Below are positions 12,748-19,206 of a stretch of 19,206 nucleotides of DNA, in pieces. Below the pieces are notes generated by a model that was not told the DNA's origin, ran no database searches, and saw only the letters and a list, made by a program, of their open reading frames with translations. Origin of the DNA: an uncultured Loktanella sp. (GTDB taxonomy: Bacteria > Pseudomonadota > Alphaproteobacteria > Rhodobacterales > Rhodobacteraceae); the NCBI GenBank assembly GCA_913061335.1, contig CAJXTP010000027.1, positions 1 to 19,206 of the forward strand, in the 5' to 3' direction. Position numbers and translations under genes: made by a program. The number at the start of each line of letters is the position of its first letter. Position 1 is the first letter of the stretch.

Positions 12748-13713
12748 ATGCGTTGGGGAGTACTAGGGGCGTCGCGGTTTGCGGCGAAACATATGGCGCC
12801 TGCCATTCACGGCGCACGTGGTGCGCAGCTTGTGGCATTGGCGACTTCTGACCCTGCGAAGGCCGCGCCGTTTGCGGCCATTGCGCCGGATTTGCAGGTT
12901 TTTGATACCTACGAGGCGTTGTTGGCAGACCCCAGCATTGATGCCGTCTACATTCCGTTGCCGAACCATTTGCATGTTTCGTGGTCGATAAAGGCGTTGG
13001 CTGCGGGCAAGCATGTGTTGTGCGAAAAGCCGATTACCCTGCAAGCGTCAGAATTTGATGCGTTAGAAACCGCTGCCGCCGATGCGGGTCGGCTGTGTGC
13101 AGAGGCCTATATGATCGTGCATCATCCGCAGTTCATCCGTGCCCGCGCGCTGGTGCAGGGCGGTGCAATTGGTCGTTTGCGCCACGTTGATTGCGTGTTC
13201 AGTTTTAATAATGCCGAAGCTGTGGGCGACATTCGCAATAAGCCCGAAACAGGCGGCGGTGGCCTGCGCGATATCGGCGTTTACGCGTTTGGCGCGGCGC
13301 GGTTTGTCAGCGGGCAAGAACCTGTCAGCATCCCCTATGCCAACTTGACGTTTGAAAACGATGTTGATGTTTTTGCCCATGTTGCGGCTGAATTTCCGGA
13401 CTTTACTTATGGCGCTGTGGTGTCGATCCGCATGCAACCGCGCCAGTCGATCACGTTTCACGGGGACACTGGGTTCTTGACCCTGACCTGTCCGTTTAAT
13501 GCCAATGTGCATGACGTCGCCGAGCTAATTTTGGACAACGATGGCCTGCGTGTTTCGACTGAGTGCTGGCCTGCGGTGAACCAATACGTGCTTCAGGTCG
13601 AAAATTTTGAGGCCTCCGCTGCCACTGGCGCAGCTTACCCTTGCCCGCTATCGTTCTCTCGTGGCACACAAGAGATGATGGATATGGTATTTACTGCAGG
13701 AAAACGCACATGA
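12748..13713 (+). CDS. Gfo/Idh/MocA-family oxidoreductase
   Basis: This is an NAD(P)-dependent sugar, polyol or related dehydrogenase of the Gfo/Idh/MocA family; the substrate cannot be told from sequence. The 321-residue product has an N-terminal Rossmann domain (MRWGVLGASRFAAKHMAPAI), the pattern DAVYIPLPNHLHVSWSIKALAAGKHVLCEKP with Lys94 in the conserved E-K-P (93-95), then EAYMIVHHPQFIRARALVQGGAIG and GGGGLRDIGVYA in the C-terminal substrate domain. The ATG at 12748 has AAGGA about 6 bases upstream and is preferred over the start at 12733. Its stop overlaps the DUF4389 gene start (ATGA), so the two are coupled. There is no adjacent sugar transporter or other pathway gene. Confidence 0.9.
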   Translation: MRWGVLGASRFAAKHMAPAIHGARGAQLVALATSDPAKAAPFAAIAPDLQVFDTYEALLADPSIDAVYIPLPNHLHVSWSIKALAAGKHVLCEKPITLQASEFDALETAAADAGRLCAEAYMIVHHPQFIRARALVQGGAIGRLRHVDCVFSFNNAEAVGDIRNKPETGGGGLRDIGVYAFGAARFVSGQEPVSIPYANLTFENDVDVFAHVAAEFPDFTYGAVVSIRMQPRQSITFHGDTGFLTLTCPFNANVHDVAELILDNDGLRVSTECWPAVNQYVLQVENFEASAATGAAYPCPLSFSRGTQEMMDMVFTAGKRT

Positions 13714-13979
13714 CAGACCCCGAGAGCCACAGCGATTACGAAAGCCTTTGGATGCGGCTGATCAGTATGATCATCATCGGCGTTCTGCTTAGTTTTGCGC
13801 AAAGCCTGTTTTGGATTATCGCGGTCATCCAGTTTATCATTATGCTGGCCAACAAGCGCGAACCGAACGAGCAGTTGGCTGACCTTGGCACCACGATGGG
13901 TGTCTGGATGGCTAAATCTGTACGCTATCAGACGGCGGCGTCCGAGGTGAAGCCTTGGCCATGGACTGAGTTGGACTAA
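13710..13979 (+). CDS. Small membrane protein, DUF4389 family
   Basis: The 89-residue product resembles DUF4389 proteins, which have two membrane segments and no assigned function. After a short polar start (MTDPESHSDYESLWMR), residues about 17-48 (LISMIIIGVLLSFAQSLFWIIAVIQFIIMLAN) form two closely spaced membrane helices or a hairpin. A soluble C-terminal part follows (REPNEQLADLGTTMG, then YQTAASEVKPWPWTELD). The P-W/F-P tail is family-like. The start is the ATG inside the upstream gene's stop (ATGA). The TAA overlaps the end of the convergent CHMI-type gene by three bases, leaving no room for a terminator. Confidence 0.85.
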   Translation: MTDPESHSDYESLWMRLISMIIIGVLLSFAQSLFWIIAVIQFIIMLANKREPNEQLADLGTTMGVWMAKSVRYQTAASEVKPWPWTELD

Positions 13980-14320
13980 AGAACCCGTTTTGCATAGGTG
14001 GCTGGATCGATAGCCCGATCCAGCACCGATAGGCTGCCTACATCGGCAAACGCATCTTCCAAGACTGCAAGGATGGTTTGGTTGATGTTTGCGCGCGTGG
14101 CTTCATCGCGCCCATGCAAAAGCAATAGCGTTGCGTGCACAAATGAGTGTGGCTCAGAGCCGATCTGAAAATGATCAACCTGCGTTGCCCGAATTTTGAT
14201 CGCCTTGGGATCGGTGAATGCAGGATGCGCAGACAGCGCATCAAAAAGAGCGCCGCAGACCGCCGAGATATCGCCAGTCTGCGTGACATTTTTTGAATAT
14301 TCAAGAATGACGTGGGGCAT
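13976..14320 (-). CDS. 5-carboxymethyl-2-hydroxymuconate isomerase family protein
   Basis: CHMI enzymes are small trimeric tautomerases that use Pro1, exposed after Met removal, as the catalytic base; the classical role is in homoprotocatechuate breakdown. The 114-residue product starts MPHVILEYSKN, with Pro directly after Met, and carries the family pattern KIRATQVDHFQIG and FVHATLLLLHGRDEATR. It is the usual length. No other homoprotocatechuate genes are nearby, so its present substrate is open. The gene lies 6 bases downstream of pepF and is likely transcribed with it. Confidence 0.87.
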   Translation of the reverse strand: MPHVILEYSKNVTQTGDISAVCGALFDALSAHPAFTDPKAIKIRATQVDHFQIGSEPHSFVHATLLLLHGRDEATRANINQTILAVLEDAFADVGSLSVLDRAIDPATYAKRVL

Positions 14321-14326
14321 TTTTGA

Positions 14327-16144
14327 TTAGTCTTCCATCGCTTCCAATTCGTCGATCATGCCTTCGATCATCGACAGGCCTTTGTCCCAAAATTTGGGGT
14401 CAGACGCGTCTAGTCCGAACGGTGCGAGCAATTCTGAGTGATGTTTGGATCCACCTGCGCGCAGCATGTCGAAGTATTTTTCTTGGAAATCAGGGTCGCC
14501 TTCGGAATAGACCGCGTAAAGCGCGTTCACCAGCCCGTCGCCGAACGCATAGGCGTAGACGTAGAACGGTGAGTGCACGAAGTGTGGGATGTAGGCCCAG
14601 AACGTCTCGTAGCCGGGGGCGTAGTCAAATACTTCGCCCAGAGATTCCGCCTGCACGGACATCCAGAGTGCGTTGATGTCATCGGGTGTCAGTTCGCCTT
14701 GACCGCGAGCTGCGTGCAGTTTGCATTCAAAATCGTAGAACGCGATTTGGCGCACGACCGTGTTGATCATATCTTCGACTTTGCCAGCCAACAGGATCTT
14801 GCGTTCTTCTTTGGTTGTAGCGCCTTCGAGGAGCTTTTGGAAGGTCAGCATTTCGCCAAAAACAGAGGCGGTTTCGGCCAAGGTCAGCGGCGTTGACGAC
14901 AGCAGTTCGCCTTGTTCCGCTGCCAATACTTGGTGCACGCCGTGGCCCAATTCATGTGCCAGTGTCATCACATCACGCGGTTTTCCCAAGTAGTTTAGCA
15001 TCACGTAGGGGTGCACGGTTGTGACGGTCGGGTGCGCAAATGCGCCGGGTGCTTTGCCCGGTTTCACGCCTGCGTCGATCCAGCCATCGGTAAAGAACGG
15101 CTTGGCGATCTCAGCCATTTTGGGGTCAAAATCGGCGTAGGCATCCATGACGGTTTTCTGTGCTTCGTCCCAGCTAACGGTGCGGGTGTGTTCCATCGGG
15201 AGCGGCGCGTTGCGGTCCCATGTTTGCATCCGTTCCAGCCCTAGCCATTTGGCTTTGAGGGCGTAATAACGGTGCGACAGGCGCGGGTAGGCGGCGACGA
15301 CGGCATTGCGCAACGCCTCGACGACTTCGGGTTCGACGTGATTGGACAGGTGCCGCGCGGTCTGCGGGGTTGGCATTTTGCGCCAGCGATCTTCGACCTC
15401 TTTTTCTTTGGCGAGCGTGTTGTGCACGCGGGCAAAGATTTTGATATTTTCTTGAAAGACGTCCGCAAGGGCATGCGATGCCGCCTCGCGCTTGGACCGA
15501 TCTTGGTCGGTCATAAAGTTCAGCGTTGCCTCGAGGTTCAGCGTCTCGCCGTCAACATCGAATTCAAGTCCGGCCATAGTTTCGTCAAACAAGCGGTTCC
15601 AAGCGGCGGCCCCGACAGTCGACTGGTCATGCAGGAACTTTTCCAACTCATCAGAAAGCTGATGCGGCTTCATCGCGCGCATCCGGTCAAACACGGGTTT
15701 ATAGCGTGCAAGGTCAGCGTTTGCGTCAAGCAGTGCTGTCAAATGTGCGTCGTCCAGTCGGTTAAATTCCAGCCCGTAGAATACCAGCGGCGTGGTGTAG
15801 GCGGTGATCTTATCTTGTGCGTCGGCCATGAATTTGGCGCGGTCACTGTCTGTGGTGATCTGGTAATACCGCAGGCCCGCATAAGACATGATCCGCCCAG
15901 CAATGATGTCGATCGCCTCGTAACGCTGCACGGCGCTGAGCATGCCAGCTGCGTCAAGCGACGCGAGTTTACCTTCAAAGTCGGATGCGAATTCAGAGCA
16001 TGCAGTGTCGAGCCAGTCCATATCGCGGATTAGCTCTGGGCTGTCTTCGCTGGGGTAAAGGTCCGTCAGGTCCCATTCTGGCAGGTTGCCAAAGGCGCGG
16101 CCGCCGCTTGTTGTTGCATCATAAACGGGCTGTGGGGTACGCAT
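14327..16144 (-). CDS. pepF: Oligoendopeptidase F (M3 family metallopeptidase)
   Basis: PepF-type enzymes are cytosolic zinc peptidases that cut oligopeptides. The 605-residue product is typical in size and has an N-terminal helical domain (about 20-200) and a catalytic domain with the zinc motif HELGH at 397-401 and the third ligand region LAETASVFGEM (Glu424). Near the C-terminus YIPHFVHSPFYVYAYAFGDGLVNALY matches the substrate-binding region of M3B peptidases. There is no signal peptide. The start at 16144 (MRTPQPVYDA) has AAGG about 9 bases upstream, and the 54-base gap to the amidohydrolase stop leaves room for a promoter. It is followed 6 bases later by the CHMI-type gene. Confidence 0.94.
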   Translation of the reverse strand: MRTPQPVYDATTSGGRAFGNLPEWDLTDLYPSEDSPELIRDMDWLDTACSEFASDFEGKLASLDAAGMLSAVQRYEAIDIIAGRIMSYAGLRYYQITTDSDRAKFMADAQDKITAYTTPLVFYGLEFNRLDDAHLTALLDANADLARYKPVFDRMRAMKPHQLSDELEKFLHDQSTVGAAAWNRLFDETMAGLEFDVDGETLNLEATLNFMTDQDRSKREAASHALADVFQENIKIFARVHNTLAKEKEVEDRWRKMPTPQTARHLSNHVEPEVVEALRNAVVAAYPRLSHRYYALKAKWLGLERMQTWDRNAPLPMEHTRTVSWDEAQKTVMDAYADFDPKMAEIAKPFFTDGWIDAGVKPGKAPGAFAHPTVTTVHPYVMLNYLGKPRDVMTLAHELGHGVHQVLAAEQGELLSSTPLTLAETASVFGEMLTFQKLLEGATTKEERKILLAGKVEDMINTVVRQIAFYDFECKLHAARGQGELTPDDINALWMSVQAESLGEVFDYAPGYETFWAYIPHFVHSPFYVYAYAFGDGLVNALYAVYSEGDPDFQEKYFDMLRAGGSKHHSELLAPFGLDASDPKFWDKGLSMIEGMIDELEAMED

Positions 16145-16198
16145 TGCAGGAAACCTTATCTATTGTATTTACTACGATATAGGTGCGCTGGCATCACT

Positions 16199-17068
16199 TT
16201 AGAACCCGTAAAGAATCTTTGGATTATCTACAAGAACACGTGTCCGTGTGGCTGCATCCGTGACGACGCGGTGGAATGCGTCCCAAAGGGTGGTTGCTTG
16301 CGGCATTTGCACCCCGTTTAGCATGATATGTGGCCAGTCGGACCCCCACAGGCATCGCTCTGGATTTGCCGCAACGAGTGCCGCGACGAATGCGTCGACT
16401 TGGCTGTAGGGCGCATCGCACAAACGGTAGAGACCGGACAGTTTGACATAGACATTTCCGTCTTTGAGCGCGTTGCACAGGGCTTGGAAGCCAGCGTCGT
16501 TTACCCCGCGGGTCAGATCAGGCCAGCCGATGTGGTCAAACACCACGGGGACGGGCAGGGCTGCGATGTCAGGGGCCAGATCGGCCATGTGTTTATCCGC
16601 GTTCATCAGCATTTGGATATGCATATTCCGGTCGGCCAATGCTGGGGCCATGGCGCGTGCGCCATCCCATGTTAGGACCCCGCCGTGCACATAGTTGAGC
16701 CGGACACCCTTCATGTTCCAATCTGCGAAATCATCGAAGTTTTGTTCCGTGGCACCATCTGGCAGCAAGCCGATTCCTTTAAACCCGGCACCCATGTCGG
16801 CAACAGCGCGGGCTGTGATGGTGTTGTCTGTCCCGTAAAATATTGATTGGACGATGACGCCGCGTGTGCAGCCTAAGTTCGCTAGATGTGCGCGGTAGCG
16901 GGCAATGTAGTCGGCATAGGTCGTTGCGGTGTCTTCGGTTCGCCCTGCATTCAGGGGGAATTCTTCGGGTGCGGCGAGCAGGTGCACATGGGTGTCACAT
17001 GCCCCAACGGGGGCTTCGCACGCGGGCGGTGTCGGTGCAGGCGGCAGGGGGCTGATGGGTTTGGCCAT
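16199..17068 (-). CDS. Amidohydrolase-2 family protein, LigI-like lactonase
   Basis: The 289-residue product belongs to the metal-dependent amidohydrolase-2 group and is closest in pattern to 2-pyrone-4,6-dicarboxylate lactonase (LigI) types, which open lactone rings in lignin-derived aromatic breakdown. Visible motifs are DTHVHL (His27, His29), KGVRLNY, VFDHIGWPD and WGSDWPH near the C-terminus; the Asp in the last is the likely catalytic base. The ATG at 17068 gives MAKPISPLPPAP, which fits the family; an earlier start at 17122 would add 18 residues unlike the family and has no ribosome-binding site. The start is therefore only moderately certain. The true substrate is not established and no pathway partners are adjacent. 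Confidence 0.85.
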   Translation of the reverse strand: MAKPISPLPPAPTPPACEAPVGACDTHVHLLAAPEEFPLNAGRTEDTATTYADYIARYRAHLANLGCTRGVIVQSIFYGTDNTITARAVADMGAGFKGIGLLPDGATEQNFDDFADWNMKGVRLNYVHGGVLTWDGARAMAPALADRNMHIQMLMNADKHMADLAPDIAALPVPVVFDHIGWPDLTRGVNDAGFQALCNALKDGNVYVKLSGLYRLCDAPYSQVDAFVAALVAANPERCLWGSDWPHIMLNGVQMPQATTLWDAFHRVVTDAATRTRVLVDNPKILYGF

Positions 17069-17176
17069 GGGGGTGGCAGTCTCTTTCACATCGTCCAAGG
17101 GGTATTGGTGGCACCATAGCATGCGTGCGTACTGCGGGCCATAAATGAGGCCGCCTAAGTGTATTGAACGTGAGTG

Positions 17177-18112
17177 TTAGCGGTGCTCGTCAAAAAATGC
17201 TGTTGTCGTATCAAAAACACGGGCGCGTATTTCAGGGGTTTCCAACATGACCTCGTGTTGTGCGCCATCAATGAGATGTAGCGCGCCACCTGTCCAATCG
17301 GCCATGCGATTGTGGATGCGTGCGGGATCTACAATAGACTCGTCTGACCCAAGAAAGGTGCAGCACGGCATGTCAGGCGACGGCATTTTCGACAAGGTTC
17401 GCATTTCGTGCAAGGATTCGTTGAGCCAGCGCAGTGATGCGCCCCCCAATGACAGTTTTGGTTCCTCGCGCAGTTGCATTTGCATGAATTCAAACATCGC
17501 TTGATCGGATGTCAGTGTGTTTTCGCTGTGATCCTCACGGGTCACATAGCTTTCGGACACTTGGCCGGGGGCAAGTGTCTGATCCATCCCGATTTTGCGC
17601 GATAATTCAGAGGCCAGCCATGCAATCGGGCGCATCACTGGGTTCAATACAATACCCCACATCGGCGCAGAGAACACGACGGCTTTTACGGGCAGGCCGT
17701 TGTGTAATGCCCGCAGACCGATGCAGCCGCCCATGGAATGAGCAACGAGGTAAAATGGTTCTGGCAGTTTGAGCGCGCGGGCATGATCAAGGGCGGCGTT
17801 CACATCATGTTGATAGTCAGTGAAACGCGCGACGTCGCCCATGGCGTAGGTATCGCTTGTCCGGTCCGATATGCCCTGACCGCGCCAGTCAATTGCGACC
17901 GTCGCATAGCCCCGCGCCAGAAAATCAACCGCCGCAGGTCCATATTTTTCGATGTATTCTGTCCTACCAGGGAACAGCAAGATTGTGCCTTTCGCATCCG
18001 ATCCCGTCCAATGACCCACGCGAATGCGCAGCCCGTCAGCCGTTGTCAGCCAATGCGCGGCGCCACCAGTGGGGCCGCGCGCAATATCTTCAAAGAAAGG
18101 CGCATTTTCCAT
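17177..18112 (-). CDS. Alpha/beta hydrolase (lysophospholipase/monoacylglycerol lipase-like)
   Basis: This 311-residue serine hydrolase resembles the PldB/monoacylglycerol lipase group. It shows the oxyanion-region motif LLFPGRTEYIEKYG (about 45-58), the DWRGQG turn (75-80), the nucleophile elbow AHSMGG (Ser126), a lid-like insertion (about 150-240), the acid Asp in FLGSDESIVD (257 or 262) and the catalytic His286 in DGAQHEVML. No signal peptide or membrane segment is visible, so it is probably cytosolic or peripheral. It starts 3 bases after the SCP2-domain gene stop and lacks its own ribosome-binding site, which points to translational coupling. The lipid substrate is inferred from family only. 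Confidence 0.9.
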   Translation of the reverse strand: MENAPFFEDIARGPTGGAAHWLTTADGLRIRVGHWTGSDAKGTILLFPGRTEYIEKYGPAAVDFLARGYATVAIDWRGQGISDRTSDTYAMGDVARFTDYQHDVNAALDHARALKLPEPFYLVAHSMGGCIGLRALHNGLPVKAVVFSAPMWGIVLNPVMRPIAWLASELSRKIGMDQTLAPGQVSESYVTREDHSENTLTSDQAMFEFMQMQLREEPKLSLGGASLRWLNESLHEMRTLSKMPSPDMPCCTFLGSDESIVDPARIHNRMADWTGGALHLIDGAQHEVMLETPEIRARVFDTTTAFFDEHR

Positions 18113-18115
18113 CGG

Positions 18116-18406
18116 TTAAGACAAGACGCCGGACAGCTTCATGGCAAGACCCATGTTGCCATCGATCTTTAACTTGCCTGTCATAAAAGCCGCCGTTGGG
18201 TTTTGTTCACCGTCGAGGATAGCCTTAAATGTTTCGGTGCTGGCGGTCAGGGTGACGTCTGTGTCGTCGTCGCCTGCGCGCGCGCCGTCTTCATCGATAA
18301 TGATAGCACCTTCGTCTTTAATGACGAATTTAGCTGAGCCATCAAAGCCGGATCCGCCCATTTTTTCGTTTAATGCCACTACGGCCTCGGTGATGACGTC
18401 GTTCAT
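18116..18406 (-). CDS. SCP2 sterol-binding domain protein
   Basis: The 96-residue product is a stand-alone SCP2-type lipid-binding domain: a beta-rich centre (GSAKFVIKDEGAIIIDE, DVTLTASTETFKAIL) and the conserved C-terminal pattern PTAAFMTGKLKIDGNMGLAMKL. Such proteins bind fatty acyl or other hydrophobic ligands. The ATG at 18406 has AAAGGA about 7 bases upstream and is preferred over the longer frame starting at 18439. The gene is the first of a pair with the alpha/beta hydrolase (3-base gap), suggesting a joint role in lipid handling. It is divergent from the TPR gene across 71 bases. Confidence 0.9.
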   Translation of the reverse strand: MNDVITEAVVALNEKMGGSGFDGSAKFVIKDEGAIIIDEDGARAGDDDTDVTLTASTETFKAILDGEQNPTAAFMTGKLKIDGNMGLAMKLSGVLS

Positions 18407-18477
18407 TTTTAGTCCTTTGGTTGAATATGCGCCCTGCACCCTCTGGTGTGCGGCGATTGTTGCGCTACATTAACAGT

Positions 18478-19032
18478 ATGGGCATGCAAACTCACAGCTT
18501 CAAATGTATCGTTACGGCACTTGTGTTGACAGTCGGGTATTCCTTACCCGCTGCTGGTGCAACGCTGGACGAATTGTTTGATGAATTGGCTGCCGCCGAG
18601 GGTCGGGCAGGTGGCCGCATTGAACGGCAGATCGTCGGTATTTGGGAGAAAAGCGGGTCAGCTAGTTTTGATCTGTTACTGCGCCGTGGCAAGGACGCCT
18701 TGGATGACGGTGCGCCTGATGTGGCTTTGGATCATTTTAGTGCGTTGGTTGATCATGCCCCTGATTTTGCCGAAGGGTATAATGGCCGCGCGACCGCGTA
18801 TTTTATGCTCGGAATGTTTGGCCCTGCGCTGGATGATTTGCGTCAAACGCTGGTTTTGAACCCGCGTCATTTTGGCGCGATGCGCGGTGTTGGTGTGATC
18901 CTAGAGGATTTGGGCCGTCCAAAGGATGCATTAGAGGTCTACCGTGCGATATTGGCGTTGAACCCAGCATCTGCGGATATGCAAGAGGCCGCAGACCGGC
19001 TTGAATTGGAACTGGAAGGGCAGGCGCTTTAA
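18478..19032 (+). CDS. Secreted tetratricopeptide-repeat protein
   Basis: The product of about 184 residues has a probable N-terminal signal peptide (hydrophobic stretch CIVTALVLTVGYSLPAAGA, cleavage near AAGA) with no lipobox, so it is likely periplasmic. The mature part holds about three TPR units: FDLLLRRGKDALDDGAPDVALDHFSALVDHAPDF, AEGYNGRATAYFMLGMFGPALDDLRQTLVLNPRHF and GAMRGVGVILEDLGRPKDALEVYRAILALNP. The start could be 18478 or 18484; neither has a good ribosome-binding site, and longer forms from 18421 or 18427 would place charged residues before the signal peptide. The binding partner is unknown. The helicase gene starts 33 bases downstream in the same direction. Confidence 0.85.
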   Translation: MGMQTHSFKCIVTALVLTVGYSLPAAGATLDELFDELAAAEGRAGGRIERQIVGIWEKSGSASFDLLLRRGKDALDDGAPDVALDHFSALVDHAPDFAEGYNGRATAYFMLGMFGPALDDLRQTLVLNPRHFGAMRGVGVILEDLGRPKDALEVYRAILALNPASADMQEAADRLELELEGQAL

Positions 19033-19065
19033 GCGTGATTGCCCCCGTATGTAATCGGGAAGAAT

Positions 19066-19159
19066 ATGCAGAATTCCCGTGTGACGGCCGTTCTTGGGCC
19101 GACAAATACCGGTAAAACCCATTATGCGATTGAGCGCATGTTGTCGCACCGTACAGGTG
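19066..19159 (+). CDS. SUV3-like RNA helicase, N-terminus only (contig edge)
   Basis: Only 31 codons remain: MQNSRVTAVLGPTNTGKTHY followed by AIERMLSHRTG. The Walker A motif GPTNTGKT (residues 11-18) and the following AIERML match the N-terminus of the alphaproteobacterial helicase family related to mitochondrial SUV3. The ATG has GGAAG about 5 bases upstream. The gene is not mutated: the genome sequence simply ends at about 19159, where the sequencing adapter begins, and the residues read after that point are artefactual. Confidence 0.75.
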
Positions 19160-19206
19160 CTGTCTCTTATACACATCTGACGCTGCCGACGAATAGAGAG
19201 GTGTAG
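19160..19206. other. Illumina Nextera adapter with i5 barcode (sequencing artefact)
   Basis: Bases 19160-19192 are the reverse complement of the Nextera i5-side adapter, beginning with the Tn5 mosaic end. They are followed by atagagag (19193-19200, reverse complement CTCTCTAT, the Nextera 502 i5 index) and gtgtag, the start of the P5 flow-cell sequence. None of this is genomic. Confidence 0.97.

Noticed and set aside
15272..16033. 253-codon plus-strand open frame inside pepF.
   Set aside because: It is an antisense shadow of a well-supported peptidase gene, with low-complexity composition and no family motifs.
17138..17158. Hairpin GCGGGCC/GGCCGC after the alpha/beta hydrolase as an intrinsic terminator.
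   Set aside because: The stem has a bulge and no T-tract follows on the minus strand, so it is not reliable enough to annotate.
18803..19176. Minus-strand open frames starting MYKRQ and MCIRDS, and a similar MYKRQ frame near base 20.
   Set aside because: Their N-termini are translated from adapter sequence and the rest runs antisense to, or out of frame with, real genes.
1..19206. 34-bp perfect terminal inverted repeats containing a Tn5 mosaic end, suggesting a transposon.
   Set aside because: They are the Nextera library adapter with index and P5 sequence; there is no transposase gene and the repeats coincide with the contig ends.

Overview
The window looks like a chromosomal contig of a marine Rhodobacteraceae/Roseobacter-type alphaproteobacterium with moderate GC content. 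Supporting signs are the nrdR-ribD-ribE-ribBX-ribH-nusB set, an MmcB-type nuclease, the rluD-rpoH pair, a tRNA-His without the usual G-1:C73 pair, KpsC/KpsS capsule enzymes, and small Rhodobacterales-type orphan proteins (DUF6324, DUF4389). It is mostly housekeeping sequence. Both ends carry Illumina Nextera (Tn5 mosaic-end) adapter sequence, so native DNA runs only from about base 35 to base 19159.

Layout. 35-1588 (+): nrdR and ribD, overlapping. 1639-6238 (-): a capsule block of kpsS-like, CtrA/BexD-type export lipoprotein and kpsC, read in that order. All three use GTG or TTG starts, whereas every other gene here starts with ATG. 6377-9226 (+): riboflavin genes resume with ribE, ribBX and ribH, then nusB. 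9227-9537: a gap that can fold into a long rod-like RNA. 9538-9999 (+): mmcB, probably leaderless. 10059-10250 (-): a DUF6324-type small protein. 10380-10456 (+): tRNA-His(GTG). 10495-12585 (+): an RluD-family pseudouridine synthase and heat-shock sigma factor rpoH, with a sigma32-like promoter before rpoH and a strong terminator after it. 12748-13979 (+): a Gfo/Idh/MocA oxidoreductase coupled to a small DUF4389 membrane protein. 13976-18406 (-): a CHMI-type isomerase, oligoendopeptidase F, a LigI-like amidohydrolase, an alpha/beta hydrolase and an SCP2-domain protein. 18478-19159 (+): a secreted TPR protein and the first 31 codons of an SUV3-like helicase, cut by the adapter.

How the genes work together. 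RibD, RibE, RibBX and RibH cover riboflavin synthesis except GTP cyclohydrolase II: the RibA-like half of RibBX has lost its zinc cysteines and catalytic motif, so a separate RibA must exist elsewhere. KpsS and KpsC are predicted to build the poly-Kdo lipid linker of an ABC-transporter-dependent capsule, and the OPX lipoprotein to form its outer-membrane exit; the ABC transporter itself is not here. The capsule block separates ribD from ribE and is bracketed by copies of a short palindromic repeat.

I found no clear novel multi-gene system. The points most worth a second look are the structured RNA candidate at about 9240-9465, the repeat family with compensatory stem changes, the degenerate RibBX, the capsule block inside the riboflavin locus, and the probably leaderless mmcB.
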